From contig NZ_AUHB01000013.1 in the NCBI RefSeq assembly GCF_000422965.1, positions 1 to 64,000 of the forward strand: a DNA stretch of 64,000 bases. Reading direction: 5' to 3'. This stretch comes from Pleomorphomonas oryzae DSM 16300 (GTDB lineage Bacteria > Pseudomonadota > Alphaproteobacteria > Rhizobiales > Pleomorphomonadaceae). Below, piece by piece: positions 18,488 through 28,251 of this stretch. A program made the translations under genes and the position numbers. Under the pieces are notes generated by a model. The model worked only from the letters and a program-made list of their open reading frames with translations. It was not told where the DNA came from and made no database searches. The first letter of the stretch is position 1, and each line of letters opens with the position of its first letter.

Positions 18488-20836
18488 ATGCGAACAGGCC
18501 AAAGCATCACCGCGCAACTCTTCTCCTTCGCGCTCCTGCTGGTCCTCTTGGCCGGCGCCGCCGGTGGTGCCGGCTTCTTCGGCCTGATGCGCACCGGCGC
18601 CGCCATCGACGCGGTGACCGAGGTGTCGGCGGCGCTCACCAACATCAACACCGCCACCGCCGCCATCCAGTCGCTCTACGCCTCCGGCAAGCCCGAGGAT
18701 GCCGACGCGGCTCTCACCGGCATCGCCGCCGTCGATCAGGGCACAGCCGCCACGCCGGCGCTCGCCGGCGTCACCTCCGGCCTTGCTGAGGCGGTCCACG
18801 GCCTCTCCAGCGGCTGGCGGGACATCAACACCGCCAGCACCGACATCGACAAGGCCTTTGCAGCGCTCGCCGCCACCGCCGCCAAACTGGAAGCGCGCGC
18901 CGTCGACGATCTCGGCAAGGCGGAAGGCGATCTTGAGACGGTCAATGCCGGGCTGGACGGCACGCGCGCCGTGGTATCCGGCCTGACCGACGCCGAACTC
19001 AGGCTGGTCCGGAGCCGCGCCGCCTTCGAGGCCTATCTCAGAACCGGCGACTTTTCGCAGCTGACAACCGGCCAGAATGCGCTCTCCACCGCCGCCCGCC
19101 TGATCGAGGACACCCGCGTTCAGAACGAAGACCCGGCTTTCGCCGAGGCATTACGCGGCATTTCCGGCCTCGCCGCCGATCTCTACCAGACCATCGCCCG
19201 CAAGGGCGACAACAGCCAGCTCATCGATCTTGCCGGCGAGTGGTCGCGCCTGTCGCCGCGCCTCACCACCATCGACCAGCGCATCGACGCGGTGAATGCC
19301 GATGCGCGGGCTGGCGCCGACAAGGCTTTCAACAGGGCGTCCGGCCTGTCGATCCGATGCGATCATGCCGCCAGCTTCGGCGCCAGCGTCCGCGATTTCC
19401 GAACCGCCGCCTATGAACTCCTGCTCGCCACCGAGGACTACAGGCTGAAGCCCGACGCCGCCCACACCAAGGCAATCGACGCCGCCCTCGACAAGGTGAA
19501 CGGCGCCATCACCGCGCTCGGCCCTGACGCCGCCAAGGAGGTGGCCGCGCCGTTTGCCGACTATCGCAAGGCGGCCACCGGTCTGCGCCGGGCCACCGAG
19601 GCGCTGGAAGCGGCGCGCGCCGACGCAACGCGTCTGTCGGCCACCGCCGCCGACGGCCTGCATCAGACGGCCGACGGCGTGGCCACCGCCGCCAAATCCG
19701 ACCGCGACCGCGTCAGCCTGATGGTGCTCGCGGTGATCGCCGGCATCGTCGGCGTCGCCGTGGTGGTGACGCTGCTGCTCAATCGCCGCATCGCCAAGCC
19801 GCTGCGCGCCCTCACCGAGGTCATGCGCAGCCTGGCCCACGGCAATCTCGACGTCACCGTGCCCGTCCGCAAGGGGCGCGACGAGATCGCCGCCATGGGC
19901 GACGCGCTCTTGGTGTTTCAGGAAAATGGCCGGGAGCGCGAGGTACTGCGCCGCGCCGCCGAGCGCGACCAGGCCCAGCGCGAAGAGCGCCGGGCTGCCC
20001 TTGAGGCCGCCATCGCCACCTTCGACGGTGCCGCCGCCGGGGTGATCGCCACCGTCGAGGGCCTTGCCGGCCAGCTCGGGCGCGGCACCGCCGATCTCTC
20101 GGGCGCCGCCTCGCATGCCGCCGAGCTTGCCGAGCGCACCTCGTTGGCCGCCGGCAGCGCCGCCGAAAGCGTTCGCACCATGGCCGCCGCCGCCAGCGAG
20201 CTTGCCCGTTCGCAGACCATCGCCCGCGATCAGGCCGATGCCGCCGTCAAGGTGGCCGGCACCGGCGCCGGGCACGCCCGTACGGCCAGCGGTGTCATCG
20301 CCGGCCTGTCGGAGACCACCGCCCGCGTCGGCGAAGTGGTGGAGCTGATCGGCTCGATCGCCGCCCAGACCAACCTTCTGGCGCTCAACGCCACCATCGA
20401 AGCGGCGCGCGCCGGCGAGATGGGCCGCGGCTTCGCCGTGGTGGCCGGCGAGGTGAAGAGCCTCGCCAACCAGACGACGCACGCCACCGACGACATCCGC
20501 GCGCTGATCGACGGCATCGGCAATGCCACCCGCTCGGCGGTCGAGCTGATCCGCGACATCGCCGCCTCGATGGCCGATATCGACAACGCCGCCGGCGCCT
20601 TGTCGGACTCGGTGGTCGGCCAGGGCGAGGCGACGGCGGAGATTTCCGGCAGCGCCGCCATGGCCGCCTCCTCGACCGACGACATGGCCGCCGGCACCAT
20701 GGATCTGGCGGAGGCCGTCGGTCACACGCGGACGGTGGCCGGCGACGTCACCACCACCGCCGGCACCATCCACACCGAAATCGTCCGCATGCGCGGCCTG
20801 ATCGAGTCCTTCTCAAGGGATGCCCGGGCGGCGTAA
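18488..20836 (+). CDS. methyl-accepting chemotaxis protein with a large periplasmic sensor
   Basis: A 782-residue chemoreceptor. Membrane segment 1 is at about 10-32 and segment 2 at about 408-432, enclosing a periplasmic domain of about 375 residues that is all-helical and Ala-rich, consistent with two stacked helical bundles. A HAMP domain (about 433-485, NRRIAKPLRALTEVMRSLAHG) and the signalling domain follow; the CheA/CheW-binding tip reads LIGSIAAQTNLLALNATIEA then ARAGEMGRGFAVVAGEV (about 617-655). No C-terminal CheR-binding pentapeptide is seen. The ATG has GAGG 9 bases upstream. The ligand is unknown. An inverted repeat pair follows the gene. Confidence 0.92.
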   Translation: MRTGQSITAQLFSFALLLVLLAGAAGGAGFFGLMRTGAAIDAVTEVSAALTNINTATAAIQSLYASGKPEDADAALTGIAAVDQGTAATPALAGVTSGLAEAVHGLSSGWRDINTASTDIDKAFAALAATAAKLEARAVDDLGKAEGDLETVNAGLDGTRAVVSGLTDAELRLVRSRAAFEAYLRTGDFSQLTTGQNALSTAARLIEDTRVQNEDPAFAEALRGISGLAADLYQTIARKGDNSQLIDLAGEWSRLSPRLTTIDQRIDAVNADARAGADKAFNRASGLSIRCDHAASFGASVRDFRTAAYELLLATEDYRLKPDAAHTKAIDAALDKVNGAITALGPDAAKEVAAPFADYRKAATGLRRATEALEAARADATRLSATAADGLHQTADGVATAAKSDRDRVSLMVLAVIAGIVGVAVVVTLLLNRRIAKPLRALTEVMRSLAHGNLDVTVPVRKGRDEIAAMGDALLVFQENGREREVLRRAAERDQAQREERRAALEAAIATFDGAAAGVIATVEGLAGQLGRGTADLSGAASHAAELAERTSLAAGSAAESVRTMAAAASELARSQTIARDQADAAVKVAGTGAGHARTASGVIAGLSETTARVGEVVELIGSIAAQTNLLALNATIEAARAGEMGRGFAVVAGEVKSLANQTTHATDDIRALIDGIGNATRSAVELIRDIAASMADIDNAAGALSDSVVGQGEATAEISGSAAMAASSTDDMAAGTMDLAEAVGHTRTVAGDVTTTAGTIHTEIVRMRGLIESFSRDARAA

Positions 20837-20902
20837 CCGCAAGACAACAGCGAAGCGCGCCGGTTCGGTCGGCGACCTATGTCAGCCGCTCGCCATTTCC
20901 TG

Positions 20903-20994
20903 CCTGAGGTCCTGCGCCTTCGCGCAGGATGACAACCTATGTATATGATATATATATGAATCTGTCATCCTGCGCGAAGGCGCAGGACCTCAGG
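20903..20994. repeat. inverted pair of the hairpin repeat (copies D and E) between convergent genes
   Basis: Copy D (20903-20934, minus) and copy E (20963-20994, plus) face each other across 28 TA-rich bases. They are perfect reverse complements over 32 bases, and the match continues outward (CTGC / GCAG). Each copy has the internal hairpin CCTGCGC-GAAG-GCGCAGG. The pair sits between the 3' ends of the chemoreceptor and ygiQ genes and could act as a two-way terminator, although T tracts are lacking. Confidence 0.85.
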
Positions 20995-21030
20995 CAGAAT
21001 GGAACACCCGGCACATATCGAACTCCGGAT

Positions 21031-23088
21031 CTACCTAGCTCTCGGCTTCCTTGCCGCGCCGCCGCTCGGCGAGCCGAACGTCCCCTTGGTGAGGAACTTC
21101 TGCGCGCCATTCTTGGACCCGGTGCGACGGCCTTCGCCGCCACCCAGGCCGGTGCCGGCCGGCTGGAAGTTGGGGATCAGGTGGTGCTTGCCGTTGCCGA
21201 TCAGGTCGGCACGGCCCATCGCCTTCAGCGCCTCGCGCAATAGCGGCCAGTTTTCCGCGTCGTGATAGCGCAGGAAGGCCTTATGCAGGCGGCGCTGCTT
21301 GAGGCCCTTCACCGTCTCCACCCGCTCGGAACCGCCGCGCCGCACCGCCTTCAGCGGGTTGACGCCGGAATGGTACATGGCCGTCGACAGCGCCATCGGC
21401 GATGGCAGGAAGGTCTGCACCTGATCGGCGCGATAGCCGTTCTTCTTCAGCCACAGGGCGAGGTTCATCATGTCCTCGTCCGACGTGCCTGGATGGGCGG
21501 CGATGAAATAGGGGATCAGGAAGTATTTCTTGCCGGCCTCGGCGGCGGCCGCGTCGAACAGCTGCTTGAAGCGGTCATAGGCGCCGATGCCCGGCTTCAT
21601 CATCTTGGAGAGTGGCCCGTCCTCGGTATGCTCGGGGGCGATCTTCAGGTAGCCACCGACGTGGTGGCGCACCAGCTCCTTGATATAGGTCGGGCTCTTG
21701 ACGGCGAGGTCGTAGCGAACGCCGGAGGCGACCATCACCTTCTTGACGCCCGGCACCGCCCGCACCTTGCGATAGAGCTGGATCAGCGCCTCGTGGCTGG
21801 TGTTGAGGTTGGGACAGATATCCGGATAAACGCAGGACGGCTTGCGGCAGGCGCTCTCGATCTTCGGGTCCTTGCAGCCGATCCGGTACATGTTGGCGGT
21901 GGGGCCGCCGATGTCGGAGATGATGCCGGTGAAGCCCTCGGTCTTGTCGCGGATATGTTCGATTTCCTTGAGGATCGAACCTTCCGACCGGCTCTGGATC
22001 ACCCTGCCCTCATGCTCGGTGATCGAGCAGAAGGAACAGCCGCCGAAGCAGCCGCGCATGATGGTCACCGAGAAGCGGATCATCTCCCAGGCGGGAATCT
22101 TGGCGTCGCCATAAACGGGGTGCGGGCCGCGCGCATAGGGCAACTCGTAGACGCCGTCCATCTCTTCGGAGGTCAGCGGGATCGGCGGCGGCGTCACCCA
22201 GAGCTCGCGGTCACCATGCCGCTGCACCAGCGGTCGGGCGTTGCCGGGATTGCTCTCACGATGGAGCACGCGGGACGCGCGGGCATAGGTCTCGGAATCC
22301 GCCTCCACCTGCTCGAAGGCCGGCAGGCGCAGCACCGTGTTCGGCCCGAGCTGGCGGGCGCCCTCGTCGGCGCTGTCGATGTCGTCGGCATGCGCTTCGG
22401 TCCAGCCGTCGGGCACGGCGTGCTTCATCAGCGCCACGCCGCGCACGTCGTCGAACGTCTGCGGGTCGCCTCCCTTGGCGATGCGGTGCGCCACCTCGAC
22501 GATCGCCCGCTCGGCATTGCCGTAGAGCAGGATGTCGGCCTTGGAATCCACCAGGATCGACCGCCGTACCTTGTCCGACCAGTAGTCGTAATGGGCGATG
22601 CGGCGGAGCGACGCCTCGATGCCGCCGAGCACGATCGGCACGTCGCGGAAAGCCTCACGGCAGCGCTGCGAATAGACGATGACGGCGCGGTCGGGCCGCT
22701 TGTCGCCCTCGTTGTTCGGCGTGTAGCTGTCGTTGTGGCGGATGCGGCGGTCGGACGTGTAGCGGTTGACCATCGAATCCATGTTGCCGGAGGTCACCCC
22801 CCAGAACAGGTTGGGCTTGCCGAGCGCCTTGAAGGCGTCGGCGCTACGCCAGTCCGGCTGGGCGATGATGCCGACGCGGAAGCCCTGGGCCTCCAGAAGC
22901 CGGCCGATCACCGCCATGCCGAAGGAGGGGTGATCGACATAGGCGTCACCGGTTACCACGATCACGTCGCAGCTGTCCCAGCCGAGCGCGTCCATCTCGG
23001 CGCGGCTCTGCGGCAGGAACGGCGCCCTGCCGAAGCGGGCGGCCCAATATTTCTTGTAGGAGAAGATCGGTTTTGCGGCTTCCATCAT
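21031..23088 (-). CDS. YgiQ-family radical SAM protein
   Basis: A 685-residue protein with an N-terminal B12-binding-like region (about 35-200, for example [20 protein letters not shown]), a radical SAM core with the cluster motif C347-xxx-C351-xx-C354 ([10 protein letters not shown]), and a basic C-terminal tail. The family (UPF0313) is widespread, and its reaction is not established. Length and motif order match E. coli YgiQ. Two tandem ATG codons begin the frame (23088 and 23085) with AAGG just upstream. The last residues ([15 protein letters not shown]) end 36 bases from repeat copy E. Confidence 0.9.
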   Translation of the reverse strand: MMEAAKPIFSYKKYWAARFGRAPFLPQSRAEMDALGWDSCDVIVVTGDAYVDHPSFGMAVIGRLLEAQGFRVGIIAQPDWRSADAFKALGKPNLFWGVTSGNMDSMVNRYTSDRRIRHNDSYTPNNEGDKRPDRAVIVYSQRCREAFRDVPIVLGGIEASLRRIAHYDYWSDKVRRSILVDSKADILLYGNAERAIVEVAHRIAKGGDPQTFDDVRGVALMKHAVPDGWTEAHADDIDSADEGARQLGPNTVLRLPAFEQVEADSETYARASRVLHRESNPGNARPLVQRHGDRELWVTPPPIPLTSEEMDGVYELPYARGPHPVYGDAKIPAWEMIRFSVTIMRGCFGGCSFCSITEHEGRVIQSRSEGSILKEIEHIRDKTEGFTGIISDIGGPTANMYRIGCKDPKIESACRKPSCVYPDICPNLNTSHEALIQLYRKVRAVPGVKKVMVASGVRYDLAVKSPTYIKELVRHHVGGYLKIAPEHTEDGPLSKMMKPGIGAYDRFKQLFDAAAAEAGKKYFLIPYFIAAHPGTSDEDMMNLALWLKKNGYRADQVQTFLPSPMALSTAMYHSGVNPLKAVRRGGSERVETVKGLKQRRLHKAFLRYHDAENWPLLREALKAMGRADLIGNGKHHLIPNFQPAGTGLGGGEGRRTGSKNGAQKFLTKGTFGSPSGGAARKPRAR

Positions 23089-23470
23089 GGCCTTGGCGTT
23101 AACAGATTTGCGGCGGCGAGGAAACGCCGCCCGTACCGCGTCCGGTGAATGCCGGACAGTGGGTTCGCCCGCAGCAAGCCACTGGGAGAACAGCCGTTCA
23201 CAGGCAGAGACGGCTTACACGTATTATCCCTAATAGGAAAAACATTCAAAAAATAACAGGCACCAGGGGAATCCACCTTTGAGGTCGGCGGCGTTTTGCG
23301 CTATTGTTAAGCCATGGTCAATTTCTAAGCGATGGATTTAGTAAAAACAAAAAGCAAGCCGTTCAGGAAACGCCAGAGGCCGAGCGAAACAGAAAAGAAC
23401 GATTTATGAGTTCGATTTTCATGACGTAAAGCTAGACGCCCCGAGCGAGCAGTTATACTTTAGGCAATAT
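23089..23470. other. AT-richer intergenic region between ygiQ and a regulator gene
   Basis: About 380 bases, with low GC in 23215-23470. It holds the ygiQ 5' side and the terminator of the next gene. A 25-codon plus-strand frame starts at 23331 (MDLVKTKSKPFRK) but has no ribosome site or relatives known to me. No RNA gene or repeat is recognised. Confidence 0.4.
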
Positions 23471-23473
23471 TTT

Positions 23474-23505
23474 CATAAAAAGCCGGAACAGTTTGTTCCG
23501 GCTTT
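23474..23505 (-). terminator. rho-independent terminator after the winged-helix regulator gene
   Basis: A 12-bp stem AAAGCCGGAACA / TGTTCCGGCTTT with loop GTT overlaps the TAA stop codon of the gene and is followed on the minus strand by TTTAT. It could also work on the plus strand, where TTTTATTTTTG follows. Confidence 0.88.
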
Positions 23506-24326
23506 TATTTTTGCCGATAATCCATCCAGAGGATGCGCGCCCGCGTTGCCATTGCTGCAAAACCGATCATGATTGCATTGAACCAGGTGTCGAAATCGAC
23601 CAGCAGCTTTTCCGTGAGGATAACCGAACGCCAGGCAGGCGCCTCGGCCTCGATCAGCCCCAACGCCTGCGCCCCATGCAAGAGGTTCCATATCTGGCTT
23701 TTCGACACACTAAAGGCCGACGCGGTGGCCATCACGTCGAAAGCGACGCGGGTCGATCCGGTTTTCTGCCACTCGCGTAGCAACTCCAGCAGCATGGAAT
23801 AGCCGCCGTCGCGCATGAAGAAGAAGGCGATCGACGGATACTGCTCCATGAACGCGGCGATCTGATCGGAGCGCGTCGTCCAGGCGACGCGGAACGCCAG
23901 CACGAACTCTGGTGTCGTGCGCTCCTCCTCGGTCAGATGGAACAGCCCCAGCGGCCCCAGCGGCTCGAAGCGGGACATCAGCCAGCGATGATCCTCGATC
24001 ACCATCTTTTCCGTCGGCTTGAGAATGCGCTGGCGGCGATCCTCGGCCGGGTGGGTGGTGATAAGGCCGAGCTTGCGGAGGAGATGCACCAGCGCCGTCA
24101 CGCGCCCGGCGCTGATACCGCCGTGATCGCCGGACAGCTTCTGCAGGCGGGTGAGCGTCAGCTCCGGCGCCGAGGGGTCAAACACATGCTGGGCATAGAC
24201 CCGCATCGCAAAGCCGAAGATGAGGTGGCGCGGCAAGGTACTGATTGCCTTGTTCAAAAGCCCCGCGTCTCGAAGAAGAGCGCTCGCTCCTTCGATGAAG
24301 ACGGCTTTCGCCTCATCAGCTTCCAT
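23505..24326 (-). CDS. winged-helix (MarR-like) regulatory protein, function unknown
   Basis: A 273-residue protein. Residues about 50-110 read as a winged-helix DNA-binding region: LTLTRLQKLSGDHGGISAGR then VTALVHLLRKLGLITTHPAEDRRQRILKPT, with the helix-turn-helix followed by a charged wing as in MarR proteins. A second helix-turn-helix-like stretch occurs near 200-230 (AFSVSKSQIWNLLHGAQALGLIEAE), so it may hold two tandem winged helices. No enzyme domain or membrane segment is seen. It is divergent from the following flavoprotein gene, which it might regulate. The specific family is not recognised. Confidence 0.7.
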   Translation of the reverse strand: MEADEAKAVFIEGASALLRDAGLLNKAISTLPRHLIFGFAMRVYAQHVFDPSAPELTLTRLQKLSGDHGGISAGRVTALVHLLRKLGLITTHPAEDRRQRILKPTEKMVIEDHRWLMSRFEPLGPLGLFHLTEEERTTPEFVLAFRVAWTTRSDQIAAFMEQYPSIAFFFMRDGGYSMLLELLREWQKTGSTRVAFDVMATASAFSVSKSQIWNLLHGAQALGLIEAEAPAWRSVILTEKLLVDFDTWFNAIMIGFAAMATRARILWMDYRQK

Positions 24327-24513
24327 GGCACCCCCGGCAATGACCGATAGAATATTCTACTTTAACGGTCACATTTTTCAAAGTGTGTCTCGTTCGCTTC
24401 AAAGCATGTCTATCGGGCAATTGCCCAGCTGAGCGGCACTCGCTCTCAGATTTTCCTTGCGCCAGCCCTCGCGCCGCCGCACATGCTCGCCTCCGGGTGA
24501 AGCGGAGACAGGC

Positions 24514-25719
24514 ATGACGGACGTGGCGATCATCGGTGGCGGGCCAGCCGGGCTCATGGCGGCGGAAGTGCTGGCGACGGCCGGCTGCCGCGTCACCATC
24601 TACGACGGCATGCCCAGCGTTGCGCGAAAGCTGCTGCTGGCCGGCAAGAGCGGCCTCAATCTGACCCATTCCGAGCCTTATCAACGCTTTGTCACCCGCT
24701 ATCATCCTGCCGAACACGCCCTGATCACCGCGCTCGATGCCTTCCGCCCCGACGATCTCATCGCCTGGGCCAACACCCTCGGCGCCGACTGCTTCGTCGG
24801 ATCGTCCGGCCGGGTGTTCCCCAAGGCGATGAAGGCCTCGCCCTTGTTGCGCGCCTGGCTGAGGCGGCTTGCCAGCCTGGGCATCACGGTAAAAACGCGC
24901 CACCGCTGGATCGGTTTCTCAGGAAAAAACCTGATCTGCGAAACACCGGACGGACGACTTGAAGTTGCAGGCGACGCCATATTGTTCGCGCTGGGCGGTG
25001 CGTCCTGGCCCCGTCTCGGCTCGGATGCCGCCTGGGTTGAACCCTTCAGGACTGCTGGCGTCGACGTCGCCGATCTCCGCCCCGCCAACGTCGGCTTCGA
25101 TGTCGCCTGGGATGGCCTGTTCATCGAGCGCTTCGCCGGCACGCCGGTGAAATCGGTGACGGCAACCTCCGACGCCGGCACCACGCCGGGCGAGTTCGTC
25201 ATCTCCCGTCACGGCATCGAGGGCAGTCTGGTCTACGCTCACTCGGCCTCCTTGCGCGACCGGCTCGACCACGACGGCAAGGCGAATTTCGTCATCGATC
25301 TCGTACCCGGCCGCACCGCCGAGCGGCTCGCCCGCGACCTCGCCCGACAGGATGCCAAGGCGTCGTTCAGCAATCAGCTGAGGAAGGGCGCCGGCCTCGA
25401 CGGCGTCAAGGCGACGCTGGTCAGGCTATTTTCGACCGAAGAGGAACGGCACGATCCGGCAAGGCTCACCGCCCGCCTCAAGGCGCTGCCGATCCCGCTT
25501 GTGCGGATCCGGCCGATCGAGGAAGCGATCTCCTCGGCCGGTGGCATCCGCTTCGACAGTATCGACGCCCGCTTCATGCTGAAGGCACGGCCGGGCACCT
25601 TCGTCGCCGGCGAAATGCTCGACTGGGAGGCACCGACCGGCGGCTACTTGCTGACCGCTTGCATGGCCACCGGCCGCGCCGCGGCCAGGGGCATCATCGA
25701 CTGGCTGGAAAGCCGCTGA
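24514..25719 (+). CDS. HI0933/BaiN-like NAD(P)/FAD-dependent flavoprotein (TIGR03862 type)
   Basis: A 401-residue protein beginning MTDVAIIGGGPAGLMAAEVL, a dinucleotide-binding GxGxxG motif, followed by RKLLLAGKSGLNLTHSEP, the family hallmark. The C-terminal FVAGEMLDWEAPTGGYLLTA closes the FAD site, as in BaiN/HI0933 proteins. Members are probable oxidoreductases; the substrate for this branch is unknown. The ATG at 24514 follows GGAGACAGGC, and the reading frame upstream to 24457 is unlike the family. It ends 3 bases from the stop of convergent folD. Confidence 0.9.
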   Translation: MTDVAIIGGGPAGLMAAEVLATAGCRVTIYDGMPSVARKLLLAGKSGLNLTHSEPYQRFVTRYHPAEHALITALDAFRPDDLIAWANTLGADCFVGSSGRVFPKAMKASPLLRAWLRRLASLGITVKTRHRWIGFSGKNLICETPDGRLEVAGDAILFALGGASWPRLGSDAAWVEPFRTAGVDVADLRPANVGFDVAWDGLFIERFAGTPVKSVTATSDAGTTPGEFVISRHGIEGSLVYAHSASLRDRLDHDGKANFVIDLVPGRTAERLARDLARQDAKASFSNQLRKGAGLDGVKATLVRLFSTEEERHDPARLTARLKALPIPLVRIRPIEEAISSAGGIRFDSIDARFMLKARPGTFVAGEMLDWEAPTGGYLLTACMATGRAAARGIIDWLESR

Positions 25720-25722
25720 AGG

Positions 25723-26595
25723 TCACTTGCTGGCAGCGATCCGCCGCGCCGCAGAATCCAGCGTGTTCAGCATCAGGCAGGCGATGGTCATCGGGCCGAC
25801 GCCCTTGGGCACCGGCGTGATGTGTCCGGCCACCTCGGCCACCGACGCGAAATCGACATCGCCCACCAGCTTGCCCTTGCCGTCCACCTCGATGCGGTTG
25901 ATGCCGACGTCGATCACCACGGCGCCCGGCTTCACCCAATCGCCCTTCACCATCTGCGGCCGGCCAACGGCGGCCACCAGTACGTCCGCCGTACGGCAGA
26001 GCGCCGGCAGGTCGGCGGTCTTGGAATGGGCGATGGTGACGGTGGCATTCTTCTGCAAGAGAAGCTGCGCCATCGGCTTGCCGACGATGTTGGAACGGCC
26101 GATCACCACCGCATGCTTGCCGGCGAGGTTGGGCAGCACCCGGTCGATCAGCATCTGCGCGCCGCGCGGCGTGCAGGGCACAAAGCCCGGCAGACCGATG
26201 GACAGGCGCCCGGCGTTGACCGGGTGGAAGCCGTCGACGTCCTTGTCGGGATCGATCAGGCCCAGCACCTTGTCGGCATCGATCTGCTTGGGGAGCGGCA
26301 GCTGCACCAGGATGCCGTGCACGCCCGGATCGGCGTTGAGTTTGCCGACGAGCTCGAGCAGATCCGCCTCCGACGTGTTGGCCGGCAGAACATGCTCGAC
26401 GCTACGGAGACCGCACTCGGCGGTCGCCTTCAGCTTGTTGCGCACATAGACGGCGCTCGCCGGATCGTCGCCGACCAGAACCACCGCCAGACCGGGAACC
26501 ACGCCATAGGTCTCTTTCATCTCGGCGGCGCGGGCAGCGATATCCCGGCGAAGCTCGGCGGCGATGGCAAAGCCATCGATAATCTCAGCGACCAT
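25723..26595 (-). CDS. folD: bifunctional methylenetetrahydrofolate dehydrogenase/cyclohydrolase
   Basis: A 290-residue FolD. It converts 5,10-methylene-THF to 10-formyl-THF in two steps and supplies one-carbon units. Catalytic Y50 and K54 are in the YVRNK motif; the folate and substrate segments GILVQLPLP and [15 protein letters not shown] are intact, and [16 protein letters not shown] forms the NADP site. The C-terminus [18 protein letters not shown] is standard. It is a single gene, convergent with the flavoprotein gene (3-base gap) and without a visible terminator between them. Confidence 0.96.
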   Translation of the reverse strand: MVAEIIDGFAIAAELRRDIAARAAEMKETYGVVPGLAVVLVGDDPASAVYVRNKLKATAECGLRSVEHVLPANTSEADLLELVGKLNADPGVHGILVQLPLPKQIDADKVLGLIDPDKDVDGFHPVNAGRLSIGLPGFVPCTPRGAQMLIDRVLPNLAGKHAVVIGRSNIVGKPMAQLLLQKNATVTIAHSKTADLPALCRTADVLVAAVGRPQMVKGDWVKPGAVVIDVGINRIEVDGKGKLVGDVDFASVAEVAGHITPVPKGVGPMTIACLMLNTLDSAARRIAASK

Positions 26596-26909
26596 GGCAG
26601 TGTCCCCCTTTGAGGCTGGAGATCGGGCCTAACCAGATAAGCCCGGCAAATGCAAGCGGCCGAACAAAATCAATCGAGTAAGGTGGCAGAATGGAGGTAC
26701 CCCTTCGGCCCGGGGTAATCCGCATCCGCAGCTATAACCGCTTGGCCGGCCCATAGTTTCCACCCGCGTCCTCTGTACGAGTTAGGCCAGTAGGCAGTGT
26801 GAGGGAGAACTACAAAAACCTCGCTCCCCTTTCTGCCGGAGGTAGAGCGAGCGGTTGATTTCGGGCGCCTCTGGTAGGGAGCATGATATCGGCCTCGCGC
26901 CCCATTCTG

Positions 26910-26939
26910 CCTGAGGTCCTCGCTTTCGCAAGGATGACA
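26910..26939 (-). repeat. dispersed hairpin repeat, copy F
   Basis: The core is identical to copy A. On the minus strand the similarity to other copies extends beyond the core as CAGAATGGGGCGCGAGG and a weaker GATATC/TATCAG segment about 20 bases further on. Confidence 0.85.
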
Positions 26940-27070
26940 CCTTGATAGAAAGGGGAAATAGCTGGAGTGGCGTCCTACAGCTTGATGCCGCATGAGCGGC
27001 AAGCGTTGCGGATGACAGTAGGATGAAAGAGGCCCCTCACCTAACCAATTGTCATCCTTATATATAATGC

Positions 27071-27100
27071 TGTCATCCTTGCGAAAGCGAGGACCTCAGG
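27071..27100 (+). repeat. dispersed hairpin repeat, copy G
   Basis: The core is identical to copy A. It is preceded by TATATATAATGC and a truncated TGTCATCC, so a second copy seems to have been broken here. It ends 32 bases from the stop codon of the M14-like deacylase gene and could serve as its 3' hairpin. Confidence 0.85.
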
Positions 27101-27132
27101 ACGAGAACGCGAGGGGCCAATATCAGGCGCCC

Positions 27133-28179
27133 TTAGCTCTCCAGCGCGCCGCCGTCTTTCGCCGTCACCGAGCGCTTGTCGCCCACGATCTTGACGAGAT
27201 CGTCGCCGATGCGGATGGCACGGGCGAGCACGCGGGTCAGCACCAGGCCCGGCGCCACGGCATGCACCGGCACCACGGCCGAGGCATCGCCCGGCACCGG
27301 GATCAGCTCGGCAACGAGCTGCCCGGCCCTGACCACGTCGCCCGGCTTCACGTGGAAGAAGGCCATGCCACCGACTGGCGCGCGCACCATTTCGACATAG
27401 GACTGCGGCACGCCCTTGCCGGTGAACGGCCCGACCGGCGTCGCCGCCGCGTCAGTGATCACGCCGCGGCCGACCAGGAAGCGATAGATCCCCTCGCCGT
27501 CCTTCTGGGCCGTCTCCGGCCCGACATCATGGATGCCCTTCAGCTCCACCGTCGCCACCACGCGACGCTCGAAATTGCCGGACGCAAGATGCGGCCGGAA
27601 AGCTGCCTCGTCGAACGAGGCATCGGTGCCACCCTCGAAGGTCAGCACGGCGCCGCAGTCGAGCGCGGCGGCGAGATCGGCGCTGTGCGGCCAGAGCTCC
27701 GCGGGCATGTAGAGATAGTTCGGTCCCTCGTTGTCGCAGTGGAGATCGAGCACCAGATCGGCGTCGAGCGCCAGCGTCTGCAGCGTTGCCTTGAGGCGAC
27801 GATCGCAGGAGGCAGTGTCCGGTATGGCGAGGAGCGACGGATCGGGCCGGTCGATCAGCGCGAAGGCGCGGTTGAAGTTGGTGCGGTTGCCGTAGAAGAA
27901 GCGGCCCTGATGGTCGTCCCACTGGAACTGGTTGAGACCGATGGGGTTGGCGAAGGGGACGACGGTGACGGAACCCTTCAGCCGTCCCTCGGCCTCGGCA
28001 TCCCTGAGCATGGGGATCAGCACATGCAGCGCCGCGACGCCCGGCAGCTCGTTGCCGTGCAGCGCCGCCTGCAGATAGGCCTTGGGCGCGGTGGGGTCGG
28101 TGCCGGTAAAATGCAGCACCGTCAGGGAATAGCTGAGGCCCGGCATGTCGCCGGGAATGGTCTCTATCGTCTTGTCCAT
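27133..28179 (-). CDS. succinylglutamate desuccinylase/aspartoacylase-family zinc hydrolase
   Basis: A 348-residue M14-like hydrolase. The zinc ligands H41 and E44 are in ALHGNELPGVAAL and the third, H147, is in DLVLDLHCDNEGP. Family members remove acyl groups from amino acids (succinylglutamate, N-acetylaspartate, N-acetyl-ectoine) or act on related amides. A barrel-sandwich-like C-terminal part (about 255-330, MAFFHVKPGDVVRAGQLVAELI) is typical of this group. The neighbours do not reveal the substrate; no arginine or ectoine genes are near. It starts 73 bases from the end of cysG on the same strand. Confidence 0.88.
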   Translation of the reverse strand: MDKTIETIPGDMPGLSYSLTVLHFTGTDPTAPKAYLQAALHGNELPGVAALHVLIPMLRDAEAEGRLKGSVTVVPFANPIGLNQFQWDDHQGRFFYGNRTNFNRAFALIDRPDPSLLAIPDTASCDRRLKATLQTLALDADLVLDLHCDNEGPNYLYMPAELWPHSADLAAALDCGAVLTFEGGTDASFDEAAFRPHLASGNFERRVVATVELKGIHDVGPETAQKDGEGIYRFLVGRGVITDAAATPVGPFTGKGVPQSYVEMVRAPVGGMAFFHVKPGDVVRAGQLVAELIPVPGDASAVVPVHAVAPGLVLTRVLARAIRIGDDLVKIVGDKRSVTAKDGGALES

Positions 28180-28251
28180 GCCGTCCGTCCATAAAGCTTA
28201 GGTGGAGTTCCTAACACCTTGAACGGCGGCAAGGCCATGAAAAACAATGGT

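Larger units (their letters stand above)
26596..27132. other. intergenic region with two repeat copies
   Basis: 537 bases without a supported gene. Repeat copies F (26910-26939) and G (27071-27100) face each other. Between them, TTGTCATCC at 27050-27058 is the truncated left end of a further copy, interrupted by TTATATATAATGC before copy G begins. A 110-codon minus-strand frame (26670-27002) runs through copy F and is rejected. Confidence 0.6.

Noticed and set aside
21262-23148. 628-residue plus-strand frame opposite ygiQ
   Set aside because: It covers a conserved radical SAM gene on the other strand; composition is that of a shadow frame.
23331-23408. 25-codon basic frame in the ygiQ upstream gap
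   Set aside because: No ribosome site and no known relatives; too short to support without conservation data.
26670-27002. 110-residue minus-strand frame in the gap after folD
   Set aside because: It runs through repeat copy F; the same peptide pattern appears wherever the repeat does, so it is a by-product of the repeat.
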